Source: Dicyema japonicum
Lineage: Eukaryota > Dicyemida > Rhombozoa > Dicyemidae
Reading direction: 5' to 3'
DNA: 64,000 nt
Assembly: GCA_011109175.1 (NCBI GenBank)
Contig: RDEW01000064.1
Coordinates: forward strand, 1 to 64,000
The number at the start of each line of letters is the position of its first letter. The stretch's first letter is position 1. Made by a program: the position numbers and the translations under genes. The notes beneath the pieces are model-generated. The model searched no databases and was not told the origin of the DNA. It saw only the letters and a program-made list of their open reading frames with translations. Of this stretch, positions 47,090 through 59,340 are shown piece after piece.

Positions 47090-47940
47090 ACTTACTTTGC
47101 GTTCACAGTATGGTGAGTTGAAACAACACTCTGAGATCCTAAGCTTTGTATTTTCTTCTTCAGGACAGAACTTGTTTTTTGCATATAAATATTCAATATG
47201 TAACCATTGTAAGAAGTCGAAAAAGTCGGTGGATCATATATCTACACGTTGCAATAAGATCCTTGACAGCGACACATAGATGACATGATGAAGTGGTTGG
47301 ATACATACATTTGCACCTATGCAGAATGTACGGCATCAAGAAGTCAAAGAAACTGAAGACAAATTCTATAAATTCAATAGTCAATTCTCAGAGAGTTGAA
47401 GTCGGGATGAACCCTTCAAAAAGACAGATACTCAGGTCAGGTTCAATGAACCTGTTATTTTTGTCCACGATAAAGTGAAGAATGAATTACTTCTCAAGCG
47501 TTATTGTAGTCAATTCTCAGAGAGTTGAAGTCGGGATGAACCCTTCAAAAAGACAGATACTCAGGTCAGGTTCAATGAACCTGTTATTTTTGTCCACGAT
47601 AAAGTGAAGAATGAATTACTTCTCAAGCGTTATTGAGAACCAGTGAAGTAGAAAAGTTTCATAGGACGATTTATTGACTGCAGAGCTTAAGCTACTTATG
47701 GTGCTCCAGTGAAAGTTGTTTCAACTGGGACGGTGTGGTTTCGAAGGCCTGTAGATCTCATTTGGGAACCATCGGATGGATGCGCCAACCAGAACATACA
47801 TCCTATCCGTTGTCCACAAACAGACGTTGGATAGCATATTGGTGGATTATAAGTATGAGGTCCACACGATCGAGGAAAATCTGGCTACAGCAACCAATCA
47901 CATGGTGGAGTTGGCAGCCCAGTACAATGAACTGAGTGAG
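47090..47940 (+). pseudogene. R2-like zinc knuckle and nuclease-like tail
   Basis: 47160-47280 reads YSICNHCKKSKKSVDHISTR followed by CNKILDSD, the CCHC knuckle that precedes the RLE domain in R2-type elements. 47300-47480 contains QNVRHQEVKETED-like codons and FVHDKVKNELLL, followed by a head-to-tail duplication. It ends at 47860-47940 with YEVHTIEENLATATNHMVEL-like codons. Confidence 0.6.
47379..47635. repeat. Head-to-tail duplication, about 128 bp
   Basis: The segment beginning GTCAATTCTCAGAGAGTTGA is repeated exactly from 47507. Confidence 0.9.
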
Positions 47941-47989
47941 TGAGGTGGAAACTGATTGGATCCGGTCAACGATTCGCTAGCAATGTAGA

Positions 47990-48080
47990 TGAGGTTCTAA
48001 TAAACCAAATGGCTCCGTCGCTTCATGTGAGAAACCCACCAGATTGCAAACACACAGGTTTAAGTGGATCCTTTGGACTT
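47990..48080 (-). pseudogene. BED zinc finger fragment
   Basis: It is similar to 27960-28090 (SKGST..KPVCLQSGGFLT-like codons). One of the zinc cysteines is changed to Ser. Confidence 0.5.
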
Positions 48081-50720
48081 ACCGACATCACTAACAAATC
48101 TTCATTTAGCTTCTCGTCGAGCCTCTTGCGTAGGGCAATCTTGATCTCTACTCTCCTCGATTTTTCAAGAAGCAATATAAAAAGCTGTTTCTATGCAATG
48201 TAATACGATCCTTCCATTCCATGAGAAGTGATGGAATGTAAGTTTTCTTCTTTGTTTGAAGTCAATACTAGTTTTCTCAATGGCTGATCTGAGATACTTC
48301 AGGGATCTTACAGTATATTCCGCATAGGGAGCTTGCTGATTTCCTTTTCCATTTTGGAGAATAAGTCTTCCGACCTTGGGCAGTTATTCCCTTTTAGAAG
48401 CCAATGAGAGGAATGCTCTATATTCACATAATCCTCCAACAAATTCTTATAAATAACGGAATGAAGACTCTTCAATCTTATTTGATTCANNNNNNNNNNN
48501 NNNNNNNNNNNNNNNNNNNNNNNNNNNNNNNNNNNNNNNNNNNNNNNNNNNNNNNNNNNNNNNNNNNNNNNNNNNNNNNNNNNNNNNNNNNNNNNNNNNN
48601 NNNNNNNNNNNNNNNNNNNNNNNNNNNNNNNNNNNNNNNNNNNNNNNNNNNNNNNNNNNNNNNNNNNNNNNNNNNNNNNNNNNNNNNNNNNNNNNNNNNN
48701 NNNNNNNNNNNNNNNNNNNNNNNNNNNNNNNNNNNNNNNNNNNNNNNNNNNNNNNNNNNNNNNNNNNNNNNNNNNNNNNNNNNNNNNNNNNNNNNNNNNN
48801 NNNNNNNNNNNNNNNNNNNNNNNNNNNNNNNNNNNNNNNNNNNNNNNNNNNNNNNNNNNNNNNNNNNNNNNNNNNNNNNNNNNNNNNNNNNNNNNNNNNN
48901 NNNNNNNNNNNNNNNNNNNNNNNNNNNNNNNNNNNNNNNNNNNNNNNNNNNNNNNNNNNNNNNNNNNNNNNNNNNNNNNNNNNNNNNNNNNNNNNNNNNN
49001 NNNNNNNNNNNNNNNNNNNNNNNNNNNNNNNNNNNNNNNNNNNNNNNNNNNNNNNNNNNNNNNNNNNNNNNNNNNNNNNCCTCTTGCGCAGGGCAATCTT
49101 GATCTCTACTCTCCTCGATTTTTCAAGAAGCAATATAAAAAACTGTTTCTATGCAATGTAATACGATCCTTCCATTCCATGAGAAGTGATGGAATGTAAG
49201 TTTTCTTCTTTGTTTAAAGTCAATACTAGTTTTCTCAATGGCTGATCTGAGATACTTCAGGGATCTTACAGTATATTCCGCATAGGGAGCTTGCTGATTT
49301 CCTTTTCCATTTTGGAGAATAAGTCTTCCGACCTTGGGCAGTTATTCCCTTTTAGAAGCCAATGAAAGGAATGCTCTATATTCACATAATCCTCCAACAA
49401 ATTCTTATAAATAACGGAATGAAGACTCTTCAATCTTATTTGATTCACTGAACATTCTTTTTGCATTCTCGATATCAATTTTATATCCAACTCAAAAGTG
49501 TACAGAATACTTTGACTTAAAAAATCTTCGATTAATGCCAAATGTGTTTTCTCAGAAATTTTGGCTTGAAGAATTGAGGCACTTCTACTGCAAACAAGAC
49601 TTCTGAGTTTAAAATCATGAAAAAATCCATATAACATCTTCCCACTTAGAAGGGAGATAGAGCGTAGCCCCCTCCCAAGGTAATACCTCGTTAAATAAAG
49701 CCTCTGCTTGCATGCAGGTTTGAGATGGGCTCGATGTTTAATCAACATGGTGCGGATAGATGAGTCAATCATTGACAAAGCATGATTGTAAATAGCTTTC
49801 AACAAATTCACTGCATTTAATTTGGTATTCATGAGTTTCTAAATTCTCTAGTTACTTGCAAAGAAATTATTTTTAACATTTCTGGCTTTTGAATTTGTCC
49901 GGAAGTACCTTCCAATACACCGAGGTATTTATATCCATCATTCCCTCTAACAACTTGGCTTCATTTGATAACGAGACATTTGTAGCAACTTTTCTAGATT
50001 CCTTTCCAACCCCACAGCACTGAAGTACAAATTATCATCTTCCATCATCTTGACAATAACATCTTCACTAGTCGCGATAAGTTTTAAATCGTCAATAAAT
50101 AAAAGATGATGAGTTGAGAATGACGAGACAGACTGATCATGATTTAAAACGGAGACTTTTGGATACCTATATGTCAATAAACGGCATGTGGGTCAAGCAC
50201 TAAAACAAATAACATGGGGGATAGACTATCCTCTGCAAAATTGCCCTTTCAATCTGAATATCACGAATATTTTCATTATTCAACATTGATTTATTATTGA
50301 CAGCTCTTTTGCCATCTCAAATCTTCTAGATAGATCATTGCTGTTTTCTCAACACTGGTTCATAACAAGGAGGTCACTGATTTTGTGAAAAAAGTCTAAG
50401 CGGTCCTGTGGATCTACGTATCTCCTCAGTTTAGTCTTTAGATTACTTCTTATCAATAAAATCTTCTTGATGTTCCAGGGAAAATGGACAACATCGTTTC
50501 TTTAGTATATTTTTCTGGCAACATTATCCTGACAGTATAATATCAGATCCGTTAATCGTTTACTTGTTTTATCAATTTCCAGAGGAATCTTAGGCTCACT
50601 GTGGCCTAACATTAACTCCTTTGCAATGAACATCCTATAGCATTGGTTATCAACTTTAAAGTGCTCGCGGAACCCTTTTGGGCTAATTTTTTTTGCGAAA
50701 CCCTTATAATTCAATTATCA
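48080..50720 (-). pseudogene. R2-like retroelement with assembly gap
   Basis: 50714-50502 reads KELMLGHSEPKIPLEIDKTS and ILYCQDNVARKI. 50177-49947 carries HHLLFIDDLKLIATSEDVIV (the F-x-D-D polymerase box) and YFSAVGLERN. 49832-49266 reads TKLNAVNLLKAIYNHALSMI, TMLIKHRAHLKPACKQRLYL and YYLGRGLRSISLL. The block 48120-48489 is nearly identical to 49080-49445 and flanks the N run. Confidence 0.7.
48490..49079. other. Assembly gap (590 N) flanked by a direct repeat
   Basis: About 370 bp to the left (48120-48489) is almost identical to 49080-49445. The gap may therefore be an unresolved duplication or a false scaffold join. Confidence 0.95.
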
Positions 50721-50799
50721 CAATCACAATAACCAAAAACAATTTTTAATGTAGCTGTATCCTCACATCAGCCGAAGCATTCAGTTTATTTCAATATTT

Positions 50800-51160
50800 T
50801 GTTTTAATAGATATATTGAAAAACCAGACTCGCATAAGTAAGTCGTTGGAGAAGGTAATACCCTTTGGAAGGTAATACCCTTTTCTGAGATATCAGGATA
50901 TTTTGAAATGTATGCTCTCCAAAAATTAAAAAGGGATTAACTTTGATTGGATTTCATCAAATTTATCTGGAAAATATTTCGCAATGTTATCATCCAAAAT
51001 TACCAAATGATCTTTGATTTCCTGAAGTACTGTATCGTCAATGCGCAATTCGATTCATTAAAGCGGCATGTAATGTTATTTTTATTTACGGATTACCGCC
51101 AAAATTCGATTCTCCGTTTAAGGTCATTACTTAATCGTTCAAAATAAAAACATATTGATA
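50800..51160 (-). pseudogene. hAT transposase C-terminal fragment
   Basis: Minus-strand codons read LVILDDNIAKYFPDKFDEIQ and then, after a break, LPSPTTYLCESGFS-like sequence, the conserved hAT end. Confidence 0.45.
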
Positions 51161-51559
51161 TTTTCCTTCTGGATAATTTTTTTGAACTTGACTTTATAAA
51201 ATTTTCGGCAATTATAATGCCTCTCCACAACGTGCTACAAGATAACTCACCTGTTTTTAATTAAAAATAATTCTACACTTCATAAGATGCTCTGGTCGAT
51301 TTTAAGGTGTCGTCTTTCGCAAAATTGGACATTTCCAACTTGCACCTTGTGGATGCATTTAATTTATTTTGAAAAAAAAGGAAATATCTTTATCCTTTAT
51401 ATTAGGATGCTTTTGGCGGGAGCAATAGATGTGTTAGTGATTTTACAATTTAATTAAATTAATAATTAATTAATTTAAAAATTCACATAGTCCAACACCG
51501 AGCTGTCACCGAGCCATCGGGATGTGAGAACTTGGTTGAGCTGGTGACGTGGCTCTAAT

Positions 51560-51700
51560 AAAGTATTAACATGTCTGAAAAGTACGAACCTTTTCTTTTG
51601 GAGAAATTCTCGCTGCTCTCATTCAACGTCCGAAGCCTAACCTATTCTTGGAAAAGGACCTCCCTCTGTCAAGACCTACATAATTACGATGTTTATGTAG
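51560..51700 (+). pseudogene. RTE APE N-terminal fragment
   Basis: LLSFNVRSLTYSWKRTSLCQ followed by DLHNYDVYVV matches the first 35 residues of the APE domain at 13640-13740. It is cut off by a jockey-like fragment on the other strand. Confidence 0.65.
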
Positions 51701-51895
51701 TAGTTTCAATGCTGGGAAAGAGGTTCTGATGCCACCAAAAATAGATTTGATCAAACCAAGCTTTTTTGAGCAGGTTCCGGAGATATATTCGACATGAGGG
51801 GAGAAGGTCATGTGCGTGTCAAAGGCGACTCCTAAAATTTTCAATATCTTCGTAAAAGGTATTTTAGTTTGGTTGATAAATAAATTAACGGTCAT
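51623..51895 (-). pseudogene. Jockey-like RT fragment
   Basis: KILKILGVAFDTHMTFSPHV and CSKKLGLIKSIFGG correspond to the YPKILGVVFDPSLCFNRQVE region of 44520-46310. The last codons run into the neighbouring fragment. Confidence 0.6.
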
Positions 51896-51949
51896 TTTTC
51901 CAAGACGTTTGTCTGAGGTAAAAGGGATGTGGAGGACTTCTCAGGTGAT

Positions 51950-52290
51950 ATATCAAGTCTGTTGGATGACTATGGAATATAAGGATTTTGGTTAGAAATA
52001 AGATTTAGTTAATTTATTCAATTTAATTTATTTATTCAATTTTATTACGTATTTTGAATAATATATTAATTCTATTTTTAAATATTAAAAATTGGTTTAC
52101 AAAACCACTTACAAGACAACAAAATATAATAGGTAGGCTTTGAAAGAATTAAATGATGATTATAAAATCTTGAGTTATTTCAGGTTCTTTATCATAAATA
52201 TGTCAAATGGTTTGTTCTCAATGATGAATTATGGATAAGTTACATAATTATTTAGTTCATCAAAGAGGCAGTGGAAAATGAGAATACTCC
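51950..52290. repeat. Dispersed repeat shared with 57670-58060
   Basis: Both contain GACTATGGAATAT, AATAGGTAGGC, ATTATAAAATCTTGAGTTAT and TTTATTTAGTT(C/T)ATC in the same order and direction. The next 150 bp are also distantly similar (CTCTGGA-AAAATAT). Confidence 0.7.
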
Positions 52291-52562
52291 ATTGCACGAT
52301 TGAAACTTCAATCGATTTTTCACACCTATTCCTCTGGAGAAAAATATAAACGAAAAATTGTTTCATGAAATCTGAAATTAATGTCATGAATTAGCAAACG
52401 TTCGTCCACAATCCCAAGACTGACCCCATTGCACGATTGAAACTTCAATCGATTTTTCACACCTATTCCTCTGGAGAAAAATATAAACGAAAAATTGTTT
52501 CATGAAATCTGAAATTAATGTCATGAATTAGCAAACGTTCGTCCACAATCCCAAGACTGACC
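52289..52562. repeat. Head-to-tail duplication, about 137 bp
   Basis: The segment beginning CCATTGCACGATTGAAACTT is repeated exactly from 52426. Confidence 0.9.
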
Positions 52563-52757
52563 GACCGCATTTTCTACGTCCTATTTAATAGCTGCTGGCC
52601 TCCTACAAATTAGTGAGGCTTTTTCTTTATGGAAATTGCACAAAGTGCATAAAAAAATGGACTCCCGAAGATGAATTACCAACAAATCGGACCTTTTCTC
52701 GAGGAGCCAATATCTGACTAACTCTGTTTTCTTAAACATATCCAGCCTGCTAAAGTC

Positions 52758-52976
52758 CAAGAAAATACCACTTAGGAATCCGAAAGCCGTTCGCATCCAT
52801 GCCGCTTAATGTCTATCTTCACTTTTCGACGATGCACTCATATCGAACTTTGAAGGTTCTTGGATACAAGAAAATACCACTTAGGAATCCGAAAGCCGTT
52901 CGCATCCATGCCGCTTAATGTCTATCTTCACTTTTCGACGATGCACTCATATCGAACTTTGAAGGTTCTTGGATAT
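52758..52976. repeat. Head-to-tail duplication, about 109 bp
   Basis: The segment beginning CAAGAAAATACCACTTAGGA is repeated exactly from 52867. Confidence 0.9.
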
Positions 52977-52979
52977 GAA

Positions 52980-53990
52980 TACTGATCCTTGCTCATCTCG
53001 CTTTTGGCCTCTCAATCAATGAATCTACAAATAAATGACCACGGCCAAACTAAAGCCATACGTTCTGGAGGTACACATGAGTTAAACATTCATCAAGAAT
53101 GAAGAAGAATATTCAGACTATTTAAGAACACAACCTCTCCAACATTCAGGCACCGCAAATATGTAAACCCTCAGTCAAACCATCGCCCAATCCTTACAAA
53201 CTCAAAGAGAGGGTGAATCAAAAAATTCTTGAAGGAGATATCCGAGAAGCTATAAGAGTGGTTGCTTCGGACGATACAGTCTTTTCCCATTCCTCAAAAA
53301 ACCAAACCCTCCGATCGACTTTGATGCCTACTACTCTTGAAACTAATCTGAAGATATAAATTAGCAAGAGTGATGTGCGTTTGTGGATTGCATCGTTTGC
53401 TGGCAGTAGCAGCGGAGACTGGATGGACTGCGTTCAGATAATATCAGGGATCTGACGTCTGGTCCTACAGGTGAGGCTGAACATAATCTAGTCGAGTAGA
53501 TCACTAATCTTACTTACCGTATAATTAATGGGGATATTCCATCACATGCATGGGACTTTCTCTTCTCTGCTCATCTACTTGCATCCAATAAGAGTGATTG
53601 AGGCATCCGTCCCATTGCAGTTGGGAACTATTTCCGAAGATTGGCTGAGAAAATTGCTTACAGATTTGTCTCTCCAAGGATTCAGTGAATAATTATCCCA
53701 ATCAAACTTTATGTAGGCGTACGTAACGGATGCGAAGCCTCAGGTGTTTCTTCCCACAAGAAAACCAAAAATAATCCGTGTCTGTGATTAAAGCTCGGTA
53801 TCACTATTGTCTTCAATAAGTTTAAGAGATATCGTATCATTGAAGTATGCAGAAAGCGATCACCTGAGCTCATTCTCATTGTCATTCTTTCATACGGATC
53901 AAATTCCTCTCTGGTTTTTGGGGATGAGATCATCAAGTTACAGTTCGCACACCTCGTCGAACCGCATTGAATAATGTTATTCTGCGAACC
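52980..53990 (+). pseudogene. Family A RT, heavily mutated
   Basis: Translatable blocks in changing frames: EGDIREAIRVVASDDTV (about 53240), FAGSSSG (about 53400), IINGDIPSHAWDFLFSAHLL (53524), GIRPIAVGNYFRRLAEKIAY (53603), VGVRNGCEASG (53715) and RSPELILIVILSYGSNSSL near 53860. Stops and indels split every frame. The order is that of the family A RT fingers to palm. Confidence 0.7.
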
Positions 53991-54236
53991 CTCGATGCAT
54001 CTTCTACGGACGGTAATTTGGCAATCTCAATCAAACCATTTGGAAGTTGCTTGATAATCAGAAAAAATGAATCCATTGTTGGGGGAATTCACTTTTGGTG
54101 GCGACTAACCATTACTATCTCTCATTTGATGGTAATAAAAATCCAATGAAAATACATTTCATTTGACGGCCAAATTATTAAAATCCAAAATTTTCTTTTC
54201 AATTTGAATGGCGAAGGAAATTTATTCCGACTGAAA

Positions 54237-54404
54237 ATGCTACTAGTAATATCATCCTTGTTTTTTATCCTACCCATTTCAAGTCAAAATGGGAAATACT
54301 TAAAGGACTACACAAGCGAATCACACATGATGTTGTTAAAAAAGATGAGAAAAACATTCCAGTACCTAACTTGTATGGTTTTGATTTTGTACCGAAAATG
54401 CTGA
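54237..54404 (+). CDS. Possible small secreted peptide
   Basis: 55 codons start with a good signal-peptide shape (MLLVISSLFFILPISSQ) and continue as a charged tail (KYLKDYTSESHMMLLKKMRK). No family is recognised. A GT just after KTFQ could start another short intron, so the true C-terminus is unsure. Composition is close to the surrounding A+T-rich DNA. Confidence 0.3.
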   Translation: MLLVISSLFFILPISSQNGKYLKDYTSESHMMLLKKMRKTFQYLTCMVLILYRKC

Positions 54405-55249
54405 GTAAGTAATAATTAGTTAATGATTTTATTATGTTTGGTGATTTTGAATAAACAAGTTTACTCCAATATCACGACATCACTTTTCAAGTCAGGAAGA
54501 GGTATAGAGAAAGACAAAGTTATATCATCGAGAAGAATAAATTATATTATGACGCAAACACATATATATTTATAATCAAACCCTCGTGATTAAAACTCCT
54601 TAACCATTTTTATGTTTTCTGTCTCAATTTTTAAAAATCCTATTGCAAACGACTGAACTTACATATTTTAGTAAAATGAACAAACATTATTTCTAAATGA
54701 AGGATATTATGATAAAATCGAGTATGTGTCAGTTTAATAATGTCCCCGTTTGGGTGTTATTGTTGTAGGAGTTGATTTTTGGTTTCTGAGACCGAGGTCC
54801 CCCAGCAGGAAGAGTTATTTAGCAGGACCGGCTTTACGAAAGCATTATAAAGGCGCAAACGAAGCGCGATCGTTATCGGTCTGTTAGCCAACTAATCAGT
54901 TTTCATCTTGTTAAGTGGGACCGTCGATAGTACTTTTTTCCGGGTAATGTCCTCACTGTCTCCGAGGAGAGAGTCGAGCTTTCTGGAACGTCTCCATCCC
55001 TCTTCCAATCTTGATCCCATGTGTACGATTTCCACAAAATCAGTTTTAGTTGTAAATTCGGCTTGTTCCGTAGCGTCAAAAATCACATTCCCTTCGTTAT
55101 CCTGAATTTTTAGTATGCCCTTTTGGTTCCTCCTCTTAAGCAGGCGCATTGCCAAAAACATCTGCCCACAATCATTTAGATTTTCCACTTCCTTTAGCCT
55201 GCCATCCAAAACGTTTGCTACATGTTCAATGTTTAATTTTCTGATTTTT

Positions 55250-55462
55250 CTCTGTATTATAGTACGTTCCGACTGTAAAAAGCATTTCCTTTCTGTGTTC
55301 GTCATGTTTTCTAGCGATAGTCGAAGATTCTTCTGTGTTGCAGCAAGTGCGGGAACCTCGTTCTGTATTATAGTACGTTCCGACTGTAAAAAGCATTTCC
55401 TTTCTGTGTTCGTCATGTTTTCTAGCGATAGTCGAAGATTCTTCTGTGTTGCAGCAAGTGCG
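55250..55462. repeat. Head-to-tail duplication, about 111 bp
   Basis: The segment beginning CTGTATTATAGTACGTTCCG occurs twice inside the RTE ORF and keeps its frame, so the encoded linker is duplicated. Confidence 0.9.
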
Positions 55463-55814
55463 AGAACATCGGGGTGGCCCTGCTCGGAACCTCGTGCGTT
55501 GTGCTGCCGCCTCCCAATATGTTCGTCTGCAGCCATGTGAATTCTTTCCATTGTAAGCGTCCAAGTGACTCCCGGTGGAAAGCCTGCTTCTATTGCTTGT
55601 AGATTATGTTCCATGGATGCTTGAGAGATATTTCGATGACATAATCTCTCGACCTGGTATCGTCTCCGTATGACCTAAGATGGCTTTGTTCCTGAAGTGC
55701 GTGCAAAGAGACTTGTAATATCAAACAGGGCCACTACGATCTTGTGATCGCTTTCTACGACGGCACCTCCGTATGACCTCGAGTCCCGTAGTGTTCTATC
55801 TTTCTGTCGGCAAA

Positions 55815-55980
55815 GAATGTAATCAATCTAATTGTAAATCATCACATGGCCCCCAGATTCATTTCTTCAGAATGTAATCAATCTGATTGTAAATCATCAC
55901 ATGGCCCACAGATTCATTTCTTCAGAATGTAATCAATCTAATTGTAAATCATCACATGGCCCCCAGATTCATTTCTTCAG
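55815..55980. repeat. 55-bp unit, three copies
   Basis: CAGAATGTAATCAATCTRATT and the following 35 bases occur three times in a row at the break in the RTE element. The copies differ by one or two bases. Confidence 0.9.
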
Positions 55981-56639
55981 CAGCTCGTCCAGGTAGTCTT
56001 ATGTCGTGCGGCATGCGTAGACGCAGTGTTACACAGGAATAGACCAAATGCCCGGCAGAAATTTATCAGCACAGCCCCCGGCAGGTTCCTGATACCTCTT
56101 CCGTGTCTTCCGATAATCGACTCATGTTCCCGACGTACTCCTGCTGTAGCATTCCAGTCTCCGGCAATGAAAACTAGAAAAGACGATTCCAGCTCGGCAT
56201 ATGTCCTCGACAGCTGCACGTAGAAAGCGTCAAGTTCGTCCGAATCTTTGGCGACCCGTCCACTGTGGATTGCTTAAACATTTATAATTGAGATAAGGGC
56301 CCTCGACGTGCTTTTGACCCCAACTCGTATTTGCAGTATGCTGACTCTGTCGTTAACACTGCAACACCGACTTATCCCACGAACAAGTTTCTTGTGCACG
56401 ACAAATCCCTGTCCATAGTGTCTTAATGACGATGGTAGTAAAATGAGTCTATAGTCTCCATGTAGCTCGTCCATTCCAGCCAGTACTTTTGTCTCTTGTA
56501 GGCATCCCACGTCTGCACCATATCTCCCCAGATCCGAACAATGCAGGTTTCTTTTCCACTCCTTGCTGATCCCTCTTACATTGAAAGATGTTATCTTAAG
56601 CTCCTCCAAGCGGTTTAAGTGCGTTTCAGAGATTTGTGC

Positions 56640-57660
56640 AATAGAGATGTCGTCACCACCTCAACCAAAAATGATTTCATTCATAATACATGCTAAATAT
56701 AAACTTATACTATAAAAATAACTGATAATCTGTTGGAAGGTTATATTGGAAAACTTTTTCTAATTTATGCACAATTGTCAGCTCAATGGCGTGTGTAGGG
56801 TGAAATATGAATTAATACGTTTATAAACTAAATTCCGTAAATTGATGTAATAATTCTGATGCACAATTCAGTTATCTTCACAGCAATATTTTATTACACG
56901 ACCATGATCAAGGAATGTAGCAATCAAGGAATTGTTGAGTCCCTATTGTAATATTTAAAATCATTTATTATCACAGATATTGGTTTGACTGTCAACTTGG
57001 CAATACTCCTGAACTTAGCTACGATTCAGAGATAAATATACTTTATGTACGAAACATTACTGTATTTAGCGGAAATGTTTTATCATTTGATAAAGTGAAT
57101 GTTGGAAATTTGTATAATAATGTAAATCATTTATAGTATTTGCCAAAGTGATCGTAGTATTACAACTATTAATTCGAATACTTTTCCTAGTACAATTTCA
57201 GCAATGTATTATATATTTTAAATTGATAGAGATTTAGAAACTTGTCACGGATTGACACTTATACATATAGATTTTGCTGAAACACTGACAAATCTTAGAA
57301 CTATGTAATTTATACTATTATTTTATAGTCATTTTCCTACTGATACAATTATACAATCTTTAGGGTAGCTGTTTCTGATTATGTTGAATTAAGAGGGTAT
57401 TTTCAATATTAAATTAGTATTCTTGCATTATGCATTGATCCATTTAATAAAACACGAGCGTTTAGAATTATATTTAATTTAGATATAAATCTGATGTTAA
57501 ACATATATTTATAAATAATAATAAAATGTATTTGTTTGATATTAATATAATTAGAGCATACAACAAATCAACATATCGAATATGTAATTATAAATATTAT
57601 TTCAGTCTGTAGTGCCATAGGAAACCCAAACAACGTGCTTGGCATGTGTGGAAAGCGTAA
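56640..57660. other. Very A+T-rich DNA, no gene seen
   Basis: No ORF above 60 codons and no repeat relation to the rest of the window was noticed. Confidence 0.55.
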
Positions 57661-57669
57661 TAAATTAAT

Positions 57670-58200
57670 GCTAACATGACTATGGAATATTAGGATTTTG
57701 GTTAGAAATAAAAATTAGTTAATTTATTCAACAATGACAACAAAGGATAATAGGTAGGCATATGGAGGTTTAAATAATGATTATAAAATCTTGAGTTATT
57801 TCAGGTGCATCATCATTAATATTTCAAAATCGTTTGATCTTAATGATGAATTATTGACAAGTGACCCAATTATTTAGTTTATCGAAGAGGCGGTGAAAAA
57901 GTGGAAATTTATGTCTAAAGGACATAAAAACTCGAATAAAAGCTAATTCGTTCTGTAATGTTTTGTTATCTGCCATACCCGACAGGAAAATGTATAAGCC
58001 AATTAAGTGGTCCAATTATTTAGATACTGTACTGTCATAACGTTTTCCTCCTATTGGACATTTTGAGAAGGTTCATTTGCATGATAGAAACCTCATTCAA
58101 TATTCCAGACCGATGTCTCTGGATAAAAATATTAAAGTTGAGGCATAAAATGTTGTTCCGTGGGTCCTCAAGAATAGCAAACTGAATTTTGAGCGAAAGG
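57670..58200. repeat. Dispersed repeat shared with 51950-52400
   Basis: This is the second member of the repeat described at 51950. It is A+T-rich, with no ORF above 40 codons that I trust. Confidence 0.65.
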
Positions 58201-58209
58201 ATGAAGTTT

Positions 58210-58960
58210 CATCCAATCTCGGTCGAAATCATAAATTTTAGAGAATGGATTTTGAGGTAACAGTTAAAGTGACCAGGAAAAATTTTTCATCTTTAACGCT
58301 CCTCGATTCCGTGACGACCGAGGACCTGCCTCCAGGCTTTCTTGGAGACCTCTAAACGATTGTGAGACGCCTAAGAGTGGGATAGGATCCCGATAAACTA
58401 CTAGATTGTCTTGGATTAGTTAACATGACTGCTGTTACTTCTTAACTAAAGTGTGAGTTCTGTCTAGCTGAGGTTTAACTAATAGAAACAATACTATTTT
58501 TTGGGTTAACTAATAGAAACATTACTAATCTATTTTCTTGGATGCCCACTCGACAATGCAGAATTATGGAAACACTTTCAGTCCAAAGATATTTTCTTTC
58601 TACGAAAAGTCTTGCTATTCTGTACTCCCACAAATCTTTTTTCCTCATGAAGAGAAGCTTATGTTTGCCGAAATTGGATACTTCTGCGGAAATCCCAGTC
58701 CATCGGCCATCGAGATTTGCTACCGAGCCTGGATCAGACGTTAAAGCAAACAGTCGAGTCACTACTTTGCTACTGAGCCTGGATCAATCTTTTTTAATGT
58801 AATAAAATGGCATTGTTGAGAATTCATTTTACGCAGTCTTGGTTGTCAGTTATTTAAGTATTTTTAATGGATGAGAAGATAAATATAAATATTATTTGCT
58901 GGGTCATTTTTTGAAATTTAGTATTATTTTGAATAAAATATTTTTTTTAAAAAGAAACAA
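58210..58960. other. No confident gene
   Basis: Overlapping ORFs of 68-95 codons occur on both strands (58475-58802). None has a recognisable motif, and a short direct repeat (ACTAATAGAAAC) lies at their edge. Confidence 0.45.
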
Positions 58961-58963
58961 ATT

Positions 58964-59340
58964 TCAGTTGAGGAAGCCGGCTGCTTTGATTGCGAACGAG
59001 TTCTCTTTGAGTATGGCCATTCCAATTTTTTGTCTCAACCATAACCCTTCTCGTTGATCCCTTATCTTTCTGGCAAGCATTCCTCTGAGTACTCGCAAGA
59101 ACTCAGCCGTTATTGGACCAACGGCTCTCGATGATGAGTACATCGGTAGCGGTCCCTGAGGCAAGAATATTTTTTGATTTTTAGGCTCTCCGCAGTCGAA
59201 GCAGCTGCTCCAGGTGTCTGAACCGATTTGGAAATATTAGTGGTTGAGAACGTGTCTACACAAGTTACGTCCCAAACCAAAGATCTTCCAGACGTAAAGG
59301 GGAAAAGCTCATCCCGTCAGGTCTCTTTCCATCAGTTTAA
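58964..59340 (-). pseudogene. Family A C-terminal fragment
   Basis: The tail reads AVGPITAEFLRVLRGMLARK, LRQKIGMAILKENSFAIKA, and upstream (59220-59300) LVWDVTCVDTFS-like codons precede a frame break. It closely resembles 16779-17129 but lies on the other strand. Confidence 0.7.

Larger units (their letters stand above)
54892..56640 (-). pseudogene. RTE-type element: APE endonuclease and linker, rearranged
   Basis: 56609-56274 carries LKITSFNVRGISKEWKR, CLQETKVLAGMDEL and HYGQGFVVHKKL. 56219-55977 carries FIAGDWNATAGVRREHESII and GRGIRNLPGAVLINF, and similarity stops at KTTW. A 55-bp unit repeated three times (about 55818-55980) follows. 55614-54892 then holds the linker (TEQAEFTTKTDFVEI) with an internal head-to-tail duplication and ends in a C-terminal RT piece (RRSRKLDSLLGDSEDITRKK). 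The RT palm is absent. Confidence 0.78.

Noticed and set aside
48308-49133. Long ORFs across 48308-49133
   Set aside because: They consist almost wholly of undetermined bases in the gap.
58475-58802. Gene candidates on both strands
   Set aside because: No motif, no splice solution and no signal peptide.
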